Source of the DNA: Bubalus kerabau
Lineage: Eukaryota > Chordata > Mammalia > Artiodactyla > Bovidae
Direction: 5' to 3'
DNA: 64,000 nucleotides
NCBI RefSeq assembly: GCF_029407905.1
Contig: NC_073626.1
Location: 80,999,482-81,063,481 of the forward strand
Under the pieces are notes generated by a model that worked only from the letters and a program-made list of their open reading frames with translations, did not search any database and had not been told where the DNA came from. Made by a program: the position numbers and the translations under genes. Of the stretch, positions 47,044 to 58,452 are shown in pieces (position 1 is the first letter of the stretch; each line of letters opens with the position of its first letter).

Positions 47044-48898
47044 CTGGGAAGCAGAAGACACAGGCATGTTAGTTAGGATTCAGCAGCATCAGTTTTCCCA
47101 TCTGTTCATCCATTCATGTAATACTTCTGAGGAACCCAATGGGCCCAGCGCTGGGGACGCTAAAATGAGTAATATAATTCCTGCTCTCTGAGAGTTCTCC
47201 ATGTCCTGGGAGAGACATGCAGGAGACCAGTGACTCTGGACAATGTGATCAACACCGGGACTAAGGCCAGATCATAAAGGCTGTTTTGTACTAAGCCAAG
47301 GAATTTAAAGCTATGGGAAAAATTGCCATATAGAATTTGTGAATGAAAAAATATTACCTGCCTTATCAGTAGACAAAGGATGTTGCAGCCATCAAATTAC
47401 AGTGTCCTCCAGAGTGAGCACTGAGGAAATTCAGGATGGAAAGAAGATGCCCACCAGCAGTCAGACACTGCCGTGCACCCTGACAGTGCACCCAGAGGAG
47501 GCTCAGGGGAGAAAGCAGAAGATCCTGGCCCCGGATTGCTGAGATGTTGTCAAAGGAATGAGTGGTACGCATGGGATAGTCCTCTTCCTATACACAGAAA
47601 AGCACTAAGTCCCTTAACTTGAGATATCTGGCTTTCTTTAATAATAATCTTTTGCTATTCTGACTACCTGGTCTTTGTTGTAGAAACTCCTATATATCTT
47701 GGGTTCCCCTTTGTCTCTTTGGAGTAATCTCTCAGAGTGATCTGAGATGCTATGTCCACAGCTTAAGTCCTCAGTTTTGTCAACTTACTGACAATAATTT
47801 TCAACTTTTAAATTGCACATTTTTTTTTCAGTTGACAGGTTTCAAGCTCAGAAAGGTATTATTTGGATTCATACATTAGGAAACTCTTCTAAGCAGCAGT
47901 GCAGGTCCAACTGGACCATTTCTCTGACTACTAGTGGCTAGGGTTTGGCATCCTCCTGGAATAGGCCCAACCGAATGTTAAAATAAGAATCATAATATGT
48001 TGGCATTTCTGATGGCATTTCTACTCAAACAAGCTCTGAATTTTAACCATTATCTGTCTATAGTCATTAGAAAAAAAAAATAACTGGCAAACCTAATGGG
48101 AATTTGGCCATCCTTATATTGATCAACTTCAAGGCGGCTGCTTCCTGGCCCGTGTGAAAAGATCATCTTTCTCCACTACTGATTTATCTCCTGACCACCT
48201 GGACACATTTATTGTAACATGGAATTTATATTGCTTGGAAATGCTTTTACTGACACTTTTATTTAGTCTGTATTTCTCCTAGAGTAAACTCGAAGTCTAT
48301 GGGACTTCAGTGCCAAGACCAGCTCTAATGATGACCTATTTGAAACCACGGACCATTCAGAGAGAAATGAGACAAAATTAGAAGCATATTATGAAACTGA
48401 GAGAGAGAGAAAAAAAAGAAAGTGAGTGTATGTACAGATACATACACTCTTCATTAAGTAGCTATTGATGTCACACAGTTTGGGGTCTGAAAGTTCAACT
48501 TTGATGACTTAAATGGTTCTAAAACATTTAAACAATGTTTTTTGCTTATATCCTGAAAGTAATTAATGATAATCTATAAGTAATAAAATACTGCACCTAT
48601 AAGGTCCTTTTGCCATATATTTCCTTGTATAGTTCCCACATTGAAAAATTCCAATCATTTTAATTTATATAACTTAAATCTATAAAGCTATGGATTCTTC
48701 TACTGTTTAAATTCCTGTGATACAGAACTCTTTAAGAATATCTTTTTATGTTTTATAAATTCAAGCTTTAAATGACAATGATGAAGTAGAGCCCAATGGG
48801 TATATTTAAAAAAACACAATGTTTAAATGGTTCTGTATACACTTTGGTGTCCAGAGGTTACTTTTCTGTATTTATGGATAACCATATTGACTTATTAT
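47044..48898. other. Upstream CERS6 intron, first part
   Basis: Unique DNA apart from a possible ancient repeat at 47097-47230 (GGGCCCAGCGCTGGGGACGC, TAATTCCTGCTCTCTGAGAG). The coding block that should precede this exon (ending Lys-Arg-Lys) was sought on the minus strand up to 64000 and not found. Confidence 0.5.
47097..47230 (+). mobile_element. Ancient dispersed repeat fragment
   Basis: CTGTTCATCCATTCATGTAA, CCAGCGCTGGGGACGCTAAA and GGAGAGACATGCAGGAGACC resemble the same old repeat as at 30757. Family not named. Confidence 0.35.
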
Positions 48899-49113
48899 TG
48901 GGCTTCCCCAATAGCTCAGTGGGTAAAGAATCTGCCTTCAATGCAGGAGACAGGAAATGTGGGTACAATCCCTGGGTCAGAAAGATCCCCTGGAGGATGA
49001 AATAGCAATCCACTCTAGCATTCTTGCCTAAAAAAGTCCCATGGAGAAAGGGTCCTGGTGGGTGACAGTCCAAAGGGTTGCAAAGAGTCAGACATGACTG
49101 AGTGAGCATACAT
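48899..49113 (+). mobile_element. Bov-tA SINE
   Basis: TGGGCTTCCCCAATAGCTCA head, body through AGAGTCAGACATGACTGAGT. CpGs mostly lost. TSD unclear. Confidence 0.9.
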
Positions 49114-51646
49114 ATTGGTTTTTTAATTTATTCTAGTAAACAGCTCATATTTACTGGAATAAAAAATGTGTTAGTTTCCTAAATAAGGTCAGATACATTA
49201 AAAAATGAAATAGAACTATCTTTCTTATTTTCAGTTAACCTAGTCTCAAAATGAGCTGTGTGGCATGATGGTAGATACCATCATGATTCTGATGGTAGAA
49301 TCATGTCTTGCATCAGTTCATTCTAATGCCCATAGCAGAACTACAGAATGAAGTTGTGCAAACTCCTGCTGCCTGTGGACCTGTCACCATGCTCCTTCCT
49401 CTGGACCCACATTTGCATCTCTAATTAGTTCTCAGCTCATGGCGAGAGAAATGAAGACCATGCTCTGAGTTTAATCAGTGACCATATACAGACTCAACTT
49501 ACCAGTTTTACCTTTTTCTCTTGATTTCTCTGATGCTTTTGTAGTCATCTAGGGTTTTCCTAAAGCATTAGTTGAACAATACCAAAAGTGCCTTAAGCAT
49601 ATAATAAAAACTGCTCTGATAATGTTTCCCAGGGGAAGATGAAATCTCTTCACTCCAGGCTGTTATCAGAAATGTATTCGGTTTTATCATCTACAGTAAT
49701 CTACCAGACAATAGCTACTTCAAAACAATGGATTAATTAAAGTGGAGCTAACCTATCAACTGCTATTTTATATTGTCTCATAAATATAATTAAATAAAAA
49801 CATAGAGTGTTAATTCAACAGTTCAGTGAGTTTATATTCACCCATGCTGAATACATAGATTTTAAAATCTAGCTAGTTGAGTACCTAACCAGAGCAATAC
49901 TTTCCACATTTCCCATTGTTTAGCCCTGAATGATTGCTCTTGATTCACTGAAAGAGAAGAGGTTTTCTTGATTTAATTTTAAAATGAATATAAATTGATT
50001 AAAACCTTATGGAGGATTAGGGCCATTTTATAATTAAGTTTCCTAATATGTATCTGATATAAATGTCAATAAATAAAACAATGCCCTTGGCAAATATAGC
50101 AAGGTTGCCCTAAAAACAAGAGACTTGTTTTTCAGACAAAGTTTGCTCTGTGAAGATGATTTTTGCATATAAATAACCTGGTCCTAGAAAACACTTATTA
50201 CTGAGGGGCTCAGAGCTATGCTCATGGCAGAAGACCAATTTTCATTATACTGTCATATCTGTATGAATATAAAAAGCATGAATAATGGATTTTGTCTTTT
50301 ACATTTGTGCTTCAGAAAGCATTATACACAATGAAATACCTTTAATAAAAGCCATGCAACCATTATTTTGTGTGTTACTCTCATCCCCTCACTGTGACAT
50401 TTTTCTGAATAGGCAGTGAATCTGGTACAAATAACAGTTTTTAAACAAATTGTCAATTTAGACTTTATCAACACATTGTGGGAAACTCCCATCCTCTTGT
50501 TTGTTACTGCTGAAAGTAACTGGTGTGTTAATATATCTAGAGCCAGGCAAGCTGCAGGAAACTTAGCATTTAGGTTGAGAATGTTTCTTCCATTTTTGGT
50601 AGCATCAATTAGGTAGAGAGACTGTGATTTCTTGTTGGCCTTCATACTGAAGTCAGAGCCCAAAGCCCTTATTTTAAACAGACTGGCCTGGCTACCTGCA
50701 TCGGTGGTCCCCAACCTCCTACTGTTCTGTCATGTGGTTTCTGGGCATATTCATAGCCATTGTCAAGGGCTCCTTCTACATTCCCTGCATGATATTTACC
50801 TCAACCCCCGCCCTCATTCTAGTGGCTTCTCCTGTGGTAATTATCAGAGATAGGAAAAAATACAGATATGGTCTTGACTCAAGTACAATTAGAATAAGAC
50901 TAAAACAAAGAAACTGAAGGAAAAGCCAGAAGCTGGGAAGAAAACATTGGGTTTTTTTCCATATTACATTTCTGAATGGCATTTAGAGAACCCAGAACAG
51001 AGTCTCAGCCTATTTTGTGTAGCTTCCGCATCAGAAACTTGTAGGTGCAAATAAACTTCTAGTTACTTGGGATCCATCCCCAGCTGTTATTAGTAGAACG
51101 AGAATGGGCATCCTTAACTCAGTTCTCCAGGGGAATTCTCTGCACAACAAAATATTAGCACCAAAGGGCCACAGGGACTGAAGTCTGATGTTCTATATGA
51201 TGGAACTCCATTTGCAGTGGTCAGGCTGAACGAACAAGGCTTCGAAATAATACTGTTTTCAGAAAACACATAAATTCACATCGATGTACATATTCTTAGG
51301 AAAGCAAAATTAACTCATTTCTTATTTAAAAAACTTCCACTACAAACAAGAAGCTTGTTCTCTAAATTCCCGTTTGCTGGCTAAAGTATTAACAATTTTA
51401 TGCAGTTTCTTTTGGGAATAATCTTTGCAACAAATAAAGAAAAGCATTGGTGAAGCTTCTCAAAAAAAAGTTAAGATCAAGATATTAAGTGATGGTTAAT
51501 TCAGATGTGCATGGGTGGTGAAAAATATGAAATACCACTAAAGTGCAAGACAAAGAAAAGACTCTTCTCTCTGGGATGCAAATGACAGACGCAGCTTTCC
51601 CAAATTAAACAAATACCATTAATAAAAATACTCTAACTCATGAATT
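49114..51646. other. 2.5 kb unique DNA in the upstream CERS6 intron
   Basis: Includes overlapping inverted repeats at 49264-49305. A 130-codon minus-strand frame at 50322-50714 has no recognisable domain. No exon found. Confidence 0.4.
49264..49305. repeat. Two overlapping perfect inverted repeats
   Basis: CATGATGGTA-GA-TACCATCATG (49264-49285) and CATGATTCT-GATGGT-AGAATCATG (49282-49305) share CATG, so the DNA can form either of two alternative hairpins. Confidence 0.85.
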
Positions 51647-51802
51647 GTTGTTGTTTAGTTGTTCAGTCATGTCCAATCTTTGCAACCCCATGGATTGTAG
51701 ACTGCCAAGCTTCTCTTTCCACGGGATTTTCCAGGCAAGAATACTGGAGAGGGTTGCCAACTCCTTTGCCAGGGGATCTCCCTGACCCAGGGGTAGGAAT
51801 CA
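51647..51802 (-). mobile_element. BovA-type SINE fragment
   Basis: Reversed body, GTTCAGTCATGTCCAATCTT to GGGGATCTCCCTGACCCAGG; the tRNA head is incomplete. Confidence 0.87.
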
Positions 51803-52328
51803 GGTAATACCATGTTACCCGTTTAGCAGATTTTCAAACTCTCTAAGAAACAGAATGAAAGAAACATAATTTGAAGCTGATTTCATTTTATGGCCACTAT
51901 AGCAGTAATAGAAATCTCTCATTTCTATTTTTTTAAAAATAGTTTTCCTATTTGAGTCTTCAGGTACAAAGAAATTAATAGGGTTGTTAACAGAGTAACA
52001 TGTTCTTTTTTTCTAGAGATCAACAATAGTTTCCCCATCTCTTCTCTTGGGATCGTGGAACCTGGAAATAAAGCTCAGAATGTTGGGGAGCAATACGGTT
52101 GTGCAGAAAGTGGACTTCAAGCCTGTAAGTTGGCATCATATAGGAAAGAGTGGCCACCCAGACTCCACCTTCACTCCAGAATGAACACACATGGAGTGTG
52201 TGAACTTTGGACAAAACTTACACGTGCCAAGAACAATCATAGTTAAACACTTTTCCCATTGAGTGAAAATGAAGATATAATAGATACTCAAACTTTGGTT
52301 ATGGATAGCTGAAGTCCTATGCATGAAT

Positions 52329-52345
52329 ATATATATATATATATT
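52329..52345. repeat. (TA)n microsatellite
   Basis: Short AT dinucleotide run left of a BOV-A2 insertion. Confidence 0.8.
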
Positions 52346-52366
52346 GATATATTAACATATCTATCT

Positions 52367-52644
52367 GCTGCTGCTGCTGTTGCTAAGTCGCTTCAGTCAT
52401 GTCCGACTCTGTGCAACCCCATAGACGGCAGCCCACCAGGCACCCCATCCCTGGGATTCTCCAGGCAAGAACACTGGAGTGGGTTGCCATTTCCTTCTCC
52501 AATGCATGAAAGTGAAAAGTGAAAGTGAAGTCGCTCAGTCGTGTCCAACTCTTCGTGACCCCATGGACCGCAGCCCACCAGGCTCCTCCGTCCATGGGAT
52601 TTTCCAGGCAAGAGTACTGGAGTGGGTGCCATTGCCTTCTCCGT
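52367..52644 (-). mobile_element. BOV-A2 dimeric SINE with TSD
   Basis: Reversed dimer: (CTG)n end, linker ATGCATGAAAGTGAAAAGTG, final GCCATTGCCTTCTCCG. TSD ATATCTATCT at 52357-52366 and 52645-52654. Confidence 0.95.
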
Positions 52645-52926
52645 ATATCTATCTATGTTTCTCTTAAAAAGCAAAGAAACAGAATACTAACTGTCTAGGT
52701 TGTAAAGACAATGACTGAAATAAAAGAACATTCAGAGTGATTTATAAAAATCTGTTAATTCTGATTTGCCCATATTAAGCAACTTGTAAATTATACCTTT
52801 GTGTTATCAGCCCATGATGTAAGAAGTTCACATAATGTATGTAAATGTAAAGGTCAACCTTTGGGGTGTCTGCAACCTCCCACAATTTACTTGGTTATTA
52901 TATTTCTAGCTGGCCTTGAGTTAAAT

Positions 52927-53476
52927 CACTGCAGATGTTGACTGCAGCCATGAAATTAAAAGATGCTTACTCCTTGGAAGGAAAGTTATGACCAACCTAG
53001 ATAGCATATTCAAAAGCAGAGACATTACTTTGCCAACAAAGGTCCATCTAGTCAAGTGGTCATGTATGGATGTGAGAGTTGGACTGTGAAGAAAGCTGAG
53101 CGCCAAAGAATTGATGCTTTTGAACTGTGGTGTTGGAGAAGACTCTTGAGAGTCCCTTGGACTGCAAGGAGATCCATTCTGAAGGAGATCAGCCCTGGGA
53201 TTTCTTTGGAGGGAATGATGCTAAAGCTGAAACTCCAGTACTTTGGCCACCTCATGCGAAGAGTGGACTCATTGGAAAAGACTCTGATGCTGGGAGGGAT
53301 TGGGGGCAGGAGGAGAAGGGGACAACAGAGGATAAGATGGCTGGATGGCATCACTGACTCAATGGTCGGGAGTCTGAGAGAACTCCGGGAGTTGGTGATG
53401 GACAGGGAGGCCTGGAGTGCTGCAATTCATGGGGTGGCAAAGAGTCGGACATGACTGAGCAACTGAACTGAACTGA
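52927..53476 (+). mobile_element. BovB 3' fragment
   Basis: Begins GCAGATGTTGACTGCAGCCA, ends in AACTGAACTGAACTG. Two small deletions relative to the 45940 copy (after GTCCATCTAGTCAAG, and in the GGAGATCCATTCTG segment). GTTAAAT at 52920-52926 and 53487-53493 is a possible TSD. Confidence 0.93.
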
Positions 53477-54039
53477 AAGAGAACTGGTTAAATGTGCCAC
53501 TTAAAGAAGGGTATTTCAAATAGCAAAGTTCTTCAAAAATTGTAGTTGAAATTCACTTTCATTATTATGTATAGCCTCTACTCTAGTGTAAATATTTATG
53601 GGAAAATGTGGAAATGGATGAAAAAATGTGATTTGTTTGGATAATGTTTGTTTAATTATAAAGAGGTGGAGTCCTGCAGGAATGATTCAATTAGCCCATC
53701 TCTGATATCAATCCATGAATAAAACCTCATTCACACAAAATCTAGAGACAAATTTATTTCTACACTTTTTCCCCAATAGACTAGATTTTTCACTTTTGGG
53801 ACTAAATATATACAGATTTAGGTCCTTGAGGGAGATAACTGTCTCATACAAACATCATTATAAAAATAGCAAGTGCTAAGAAATTAATTGGTTAAAGATT
53901 TTAAGCTTGCTATTGTTAGTATTGAAATGTTTTTAAAAACATGTACTGATATGATGTGAATATCTCTCTCTGCCATTCTTAAAGCTAACATCCTCACTCT
54001 TCACCAAATAGGCATATCCAGGTGACTCAACTTTAGAGC
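53477..54039. other. Unique AT-rich intronic DNA
   Basis: No exon or repeat recognised. Confidence 0.35.
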
Positions 54040-54265
54040 AAAGAAAGACAAACTACAGACTCCAGGCCGAATCTGGCCCTTATTTGGTTTTGTAAATAAT
54101 ATTTTATTAGAACACAGCAACATCCATTTGTTTAATCACTGTTTATGGCAGTGTCCTTGCTATAGTGGTAGAGTTAAATAGTTGCAACGGAGACTGTACT
54201 GCTCTCAAGTTTAAAATATTTACTAGCTGGCCCTTTAGAAAAAACTTTGATGACCTCCGCCTTAG
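54040..54265 (-). mobile_element. hAT-superfamily MITE
   Basis: Reverse copy of the family seen at 34451: CCGAATCTGGCCCTTATTTG, AATAATATTTTATTAGAACA, GCTGGCCCTTTAGAAAAAAC. Confidence 0.7.
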
Positions 54266-55424
54266 AGCCACATCAAAGAGCAAAATATGTGAAACGGTCT
54301 TGTAATTTGAGATATAACAATCGCATAGGTTCATGGCTGGCTTCATCACATTTTCTTTAGATAAAGAATAAGTAAGGGGTTTAATTTTCACAGCCGTTCT
54401 GAAGCAACCCACTCAGTATTACTTTTAAAAGTCAGATAAATTATTAAAAAAAAAGTTTTGGCAGATATCTCCATCAAAATCCTCATGATAAATTATAACA
54501 ACAACTTTAAGAGCTTTTGAAAAGCTTAAGCTTTTGTGAAAACAAGAGCTGTCCTTCTGGATGCAACATTAGTCTCTCTACCGCAACATGTGCCGTTACT
54601 TCAGAGCTTCTGGGAACACACACAAATGAAATAAAGAACTGCTGTATCAGCAGTGTTTACCCAATCTTTCTCCTGTGTAACAAAGACAGCACCATTTTAA
54701 GATCAAGAACTCATAATCTCATGTACTTTGAATTATTTAGTTAATATTTAATCTTTAATTGATTTTATTACTGAGGAAAAAGATGCAATAAAATTTTATT
54801 TGCACAACAGAAAGCGCAAGATAGGGCCACTGCTTCCCTCCCACTATGCCTGGCCAGAGCCCGGAACTTCATCTGAAACTCCCTGAGTCCTCCCTGCTTT
54901 CTGCCTCTCTTCTCCTCCAAAGTACGCTCTCCAGATGCACTCTGCTTTCAAGTGACGTAGGTATTTTTCTTAATCATACACACATATCTTTTTTCTCATT
55001 GAATTTTGGGTATTGAGATGTTCTCCATCACTACAAGTATTGCCAAATTACAAGCGCCAGTAGTTAGAAGCCAAAATATCCATCTTCTGGGTGCAGTTGA
55101 AATTATTCTTGGTCCAGCCGCACTAATTTGTACAGCTTTTCATGCTAGAAGGGTCACTTCTGGGACATTTAAAATACACCCAATGCAACAGTCTTAAGTG
55201 ATGTGCAAGTTAACAGATTTTGCTCTCCTTTTTATCCAGCGTGAGGGTGGGGTGTGGGAAATAACACAGTGGACCAAGGCGAGGGCCAGCACGGGACAGC
55301 AAATAAACTCATTCAGGTTGGAAACATCCAGAACGGTCAGTAGGGGGCAGATTGGGCTCAACTAAAATCAGCCATCCCAGAACTCAAAAGCCATCATCCT
55401 CACATTTACTGTAAAGCCTGTGCC
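54266..55424. other. Unique intronic DNA
   Basis: No exon recognised; contains a CTCF-like motif at 55337. Confidence 0.4.
55337..55348 (+). promoter_or_regulatory. CTCF-like binding motif
   Basis: TCAGTAGGGGGC, followed by AG, fits CCASYAGRKGGC at all positions but the first. It lies in unique DNA and has the same orientation as the motif at 258. Motif match only. Confidence 0.35.
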
Positions 55425-55545
55425 ATGTGTTAGGTTGTGTCTGACTCTGCCACCCCATTGACTGTAGCCCGCCAGGCTCCTCTGTCCCTGGGAGTCTCCA
55501 GGAAAGAATACTGGAGTGGGTTGCCATCTCCTCCTTCAAACCCTG
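55425..55545 (-). mobile_element. BovA-type SINE fragment
   Basis: Reversed body only: GTTGTGTCTGACTCTGCCAC to ACTGGAGTGGGTTGCCATCT. Confidence 0.85.
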
Positions 55546-55959
55546 GAGGTTCTAAATGACAAATCAGGTCTCAATTTGGTGCTTTGGATGGAAGAAGAAA
55601 AAGTCTCCTCTAGGTTAGCCAAGCTGGGATGATGCTATAAGTTGTCAGGAGGGGTTCAGGGAAACTCTTATTATTATCATCAGCCTTATTGTCTGTCTTC
55701 TAATTCCTCTTCCTTCCACTGCCTGAACTCCCCACCTGCCTTCACCAACAGGCAGGACTCTACCTGCAAAACTTAACTGTCATCTTCCTTGCCCCCATGC
55801 AATACTCTGGCCCTTCAGGGATTTTTCCTGGCTGGAAGGTTTTGTATTTTCTTTTCTTTTCTCCTAGCCCCACTCCCATTTGAGTATCTGGTGAACTTCT
55901 ATCCACCCTGAGACTTGCCTACTAATTCTCAGGTTTCAGAAGGTTCAGACATGGTGATT
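55546..55959. other. Unique intronic DNA
   Basis: No exon or repeat recognised. Confidence 0.35.
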
Positions 55960-56065
55960 TATTCCCAACAACGCCATAAGGCAAGTACTGTTTGAATGCC
56001 ATTTTATAAAGAAACTGAGGCATGGAGAAGCTGTGAGATTTCTCCAGAGTCACATGGTAAGGACA
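55960..56065 (+). mobile_element. MIR SINE fossil
   Basis: CATTTTATAAAGAAACTGAG, GCATGGAGAAGCTGTGAGAT, CTCCAGAGTCACATGGTAAG: MIR 3' half. Confidence 0.6.
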
Positions 56066-56509
56066 GGCTCAAGGCCCATCAGCATCTAGTTCTGTGTGAC
56101 TGGAGAGGTCAGGCTCCCATCACAGTGGACTGCTTCTCAGAAACAAGAACACAGGGAAAGATGACAAAAAGGAAGGTGGCAGAGGGGGAGGACCATTCTG
56201 AAAACACAGGTAAGTAGGAGCCTATCACACAGAGCAAGGTCGCTTCTAGGGGACAGGAAGAGAAGGGGATCAAGAGCAAAGGAAGATTAGCCATGAGTGG
56301 AAAAGGTGCCTCTTCTTAGGAGGCCAAAGGAGAGGACATGTCATGGGTCTGTTTATATTTAAGGGGATAGAAATGGAGGGAATTCACTGAGACAGGGAGA
56401 TTCTTAGATAGATAACAGATAGATAGTAAGCCAAAGTAGACGCTTTCCCAAGACTCCTAGGATGACTTATGGGAAATTCTCCAGGGGAAGCAGAATGAAA
56501 TGTCCTAAT
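56066..56509. other. Unique intronic DNA
   Basis: Purine-rich, with a short GATA repeat near 56405-56427. No exon recognised. Confidence 0.35.
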
Positions 56510-56829
56510 GAAAATGAAAGTGAAACTCACTCAGTCATGTCTGACTCTTTGCAACGCCTTGGACTATATAGTCCATGGAATTCTCCAGGCCAGAATACTG
56601 GAGTGGGTAGCCTTTCCCTTCTCCAGGGGATCTTCCCAACCCAGGGATTGAATCCAGGTCTCCCGCATTGCAGGAGAATTCTTTACCAGTTGAGCCACAA
56701 GGGAAGTCCAAGAATACAGGAGTGGGTAGACTATCCCTTCTCCAAGGCATCTTCCCGACCCAGGAATCGAAATGGAGTCTCCTGCATTGCAGGCGCATTC
56801 TTTACCAACTGAGCTATCAGGGAAGCCCC
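56510..56829 (-). mobile_element. Bov-tA SINE with two tRNA heads
   Basis: On the minus strand two heads (56829 to about 56710, then the second) precede one body that contains GGACTATATAGTCCATGG. Third example of the compound form in the window. Confidence 0.9.
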
Positions 56830-56849
56830 CCAAAAGGGGACACTGTGGC

Positions 56850-56920
56850 TGGATGGGCCAGGAAAAGAACCTGGACCTCTTGCGTGGCAGGCAAGACTTC
56901 TACCACTGAACCACCCATGC
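56850..56920 (-). tRNA. tRNA-Gly (GCC) relic, probably pseudogene
   Basis: On the minus strand the 71 nt start GCATGGGTGGTTCAGTGGTA, which matches nuclear tRNA-Gly with an intact A box. The anticodon arm CTTGC-CTGCCAC-GCAAG is perfectly paired with anticodon GCC (56886-56888). The T stem CCAGG/CCTGG is fully paired, but the T loop is TTCTTTT rather than TTCGANT, losing the purine at 57 and the invariant A58 and damaging the B box. The acceptor stem has one C-C mismatch. The discriminator is A, and TTTT follows about 14 nt downstream. It is not a SINE head: ruminant SINEs derive from tRNA-Glu. Confidence 0.8.
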
Positions 56921-57728
56921 ACCAATGAAAGTGATGCTTTCCAAATGTCAGTGGCATCTCTCAAGGGAGGGTTGGATCCCTGAGGGCCTGGACTTAAGGA
57001 CCCAGAGCCCTGGAGCAACAGCACTGTGTTGGTCCTGGGTGTAGGTCTCTCTGTAATGTGGCAATGCTGTGGCCCTTTCCTGCTGTCACTTCTCATCCTT
57101 GGACAGCAGTAGATGCCACCACAATGCCCCAGGGCTGTCACCGGGCTGGTCATCTAGCTGTGAGATTTAAAGATGCTTAAGGGCCTCTCCTCTGGCGAGG
57201 TGTTTGGGAGTTTGATTGCTGGAACAAGCTACTAATTTTGAATAAAATCTCATAAAACTGCCCCATAAGACATCCCCTCCTCCCGCCCACCCCAGACAAG
57301 ACTGTTCTATTGTTCTCCCACCAGCCTGCGCACAGCCCTGGGTTGAAATGCTTTGATCACCAGTGGTGGCTTACTAAAATGAGCTGCCTCTTCTTCCCTT
57401 CTTTGATTCTGAAGTCACTGCAGTGAGAAAGAAACAGAAAGAGCCCTCAGAGTCAGCAGTACCTGCCTTGGAAGAAACCTAAGCTTGGAGGGCAGGATCT
57501 TGCTACTCCAGTCATCAGTGAACACACAAAAGAACAACTTGGTGCCTCTATGAAAGAGTGGTTAAGTGGTCTGCCTGCCAGTGTCTACAAGGAGCAGCAC
57601 TGAGGTCACCCAGGGAGAATTCTACATCATCCTCCACCCTCTCAGGATGATCAGGTGTCATCTGGTGTGATTTCAGCCTTTCCAGCAAAGAGAGGAGATG
57701 CTGATACAATCTGAGGCATGATCCGAGA
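56921..57728. other. Unique intronic DNA
   Basis: No exon or repeat recognised. Ends in GTCATATCCTT, the left TSD of a BovB fragment. Confidence 0.35.
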
Positions 57729-57739
57729 GTCATATCCTT

Positions 57740-58243
57740 GTTGTTGTTCGTTGTTCAGTTGCTCAGTCATGTCAGAATATTTGCGACCCCATGGACTGCA
57801 GCACGCCAGGCTTCCCTGTCCTTCACCACCTCCTGGAGCTTGCTCAAACTCATGTCCATTAAGTCGGTGATGCCATCCAACCGTCTCATCCTCTGTTGCC
57901 CCCTTCTCCTCCTGCCTTCAATCTTTCCCAGCATCAGGGTCTTTTCCAATAAGTCAGCTGTTTGCATCAAGGTGGCCAACGTATTAGAGCTTCAGCTTCA
58001 GCATCAGTCCTTCCGATGAATATTCAGGACTGATTTCCTTTAGGATGGACTGGTTTGATCTTCCTGCAGTCCAAGGACTCTGAAGAGTCTTCTCCAACAC
58101 CACAGTTCGAAAGCATCAATTCTTCGGCACTCAATCTTCTTTATGGTCCAACTCTCACATCTGTACATGACTATTGGAAAAACCATTGCTTTGACTGTAC
58201 AGATCTTTGTTGGCAAAGTAATGTCTCTGCTTTTTAATACGCT
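57740..58243 (-). mobile_element. BovB 3' fragment with exact TSD
   Basis: Reversed: TTGTTGTTCGTTGTTCAGTT tail, GTCCATTAAGTCGGTGATGC, up to AATGTCTCTGCTTTTTAATA. Exact 11-bp TSD GTCATATCCTT at 57729-57739 and 58244-58254. CAA-type (TTG reversed) tail, older subfamily. Confidence 0.95.
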
Positions 58244-58278
58244 GTCATATCCTTAGGAAAGGCTTAAAAATAATCTAG

Positions 58279-58436
58279 GGACACTCCTGGTGGTCCGGTG
58301 GTTAACTGGTTAAGACTCTGTGCTCCCAATGCAGGGGGCACTGGTTCCATTTCTGGTCTGGGATGTAAGATCCCGCATGCTCCACAGCACAGCCAAAATA
58401 AATAAATAAAATAAAGAGATGTTTTCTTAAAAAGAA
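58279..58436 (+). mobile_element. CHR-2 SINE with exact TSD
   Basis: GGACACTCCTGGTGGTCCGG head with a small duplication (GGTTAACTGGTTAAGACT), GGTTCCATTTCTGGTCTGGG, ATGTAAGATCCCGCATGCTC, then an (AAAT)n tail. Exact 14-bp TSD TAAAAATAATCTAG at 58265-58278 and 58437-58450. Confidence 0.94.
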
Positions 58437-58452
58437 TAAAAATAATCTAGAT

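Noticed and set aside
46705..47067. 120-codon minus-strand frame taken as a gene
   Set aside because: Only its central 43 codons (46915-47043) are exon; both ends are intron read-through beyond clear splice sites.
50322..50714. 130-codon minus-strand frame
   Set aside because: No domain, AT-rich, no splice or Kozak context, no resemblance to the missing CERS6 exons.
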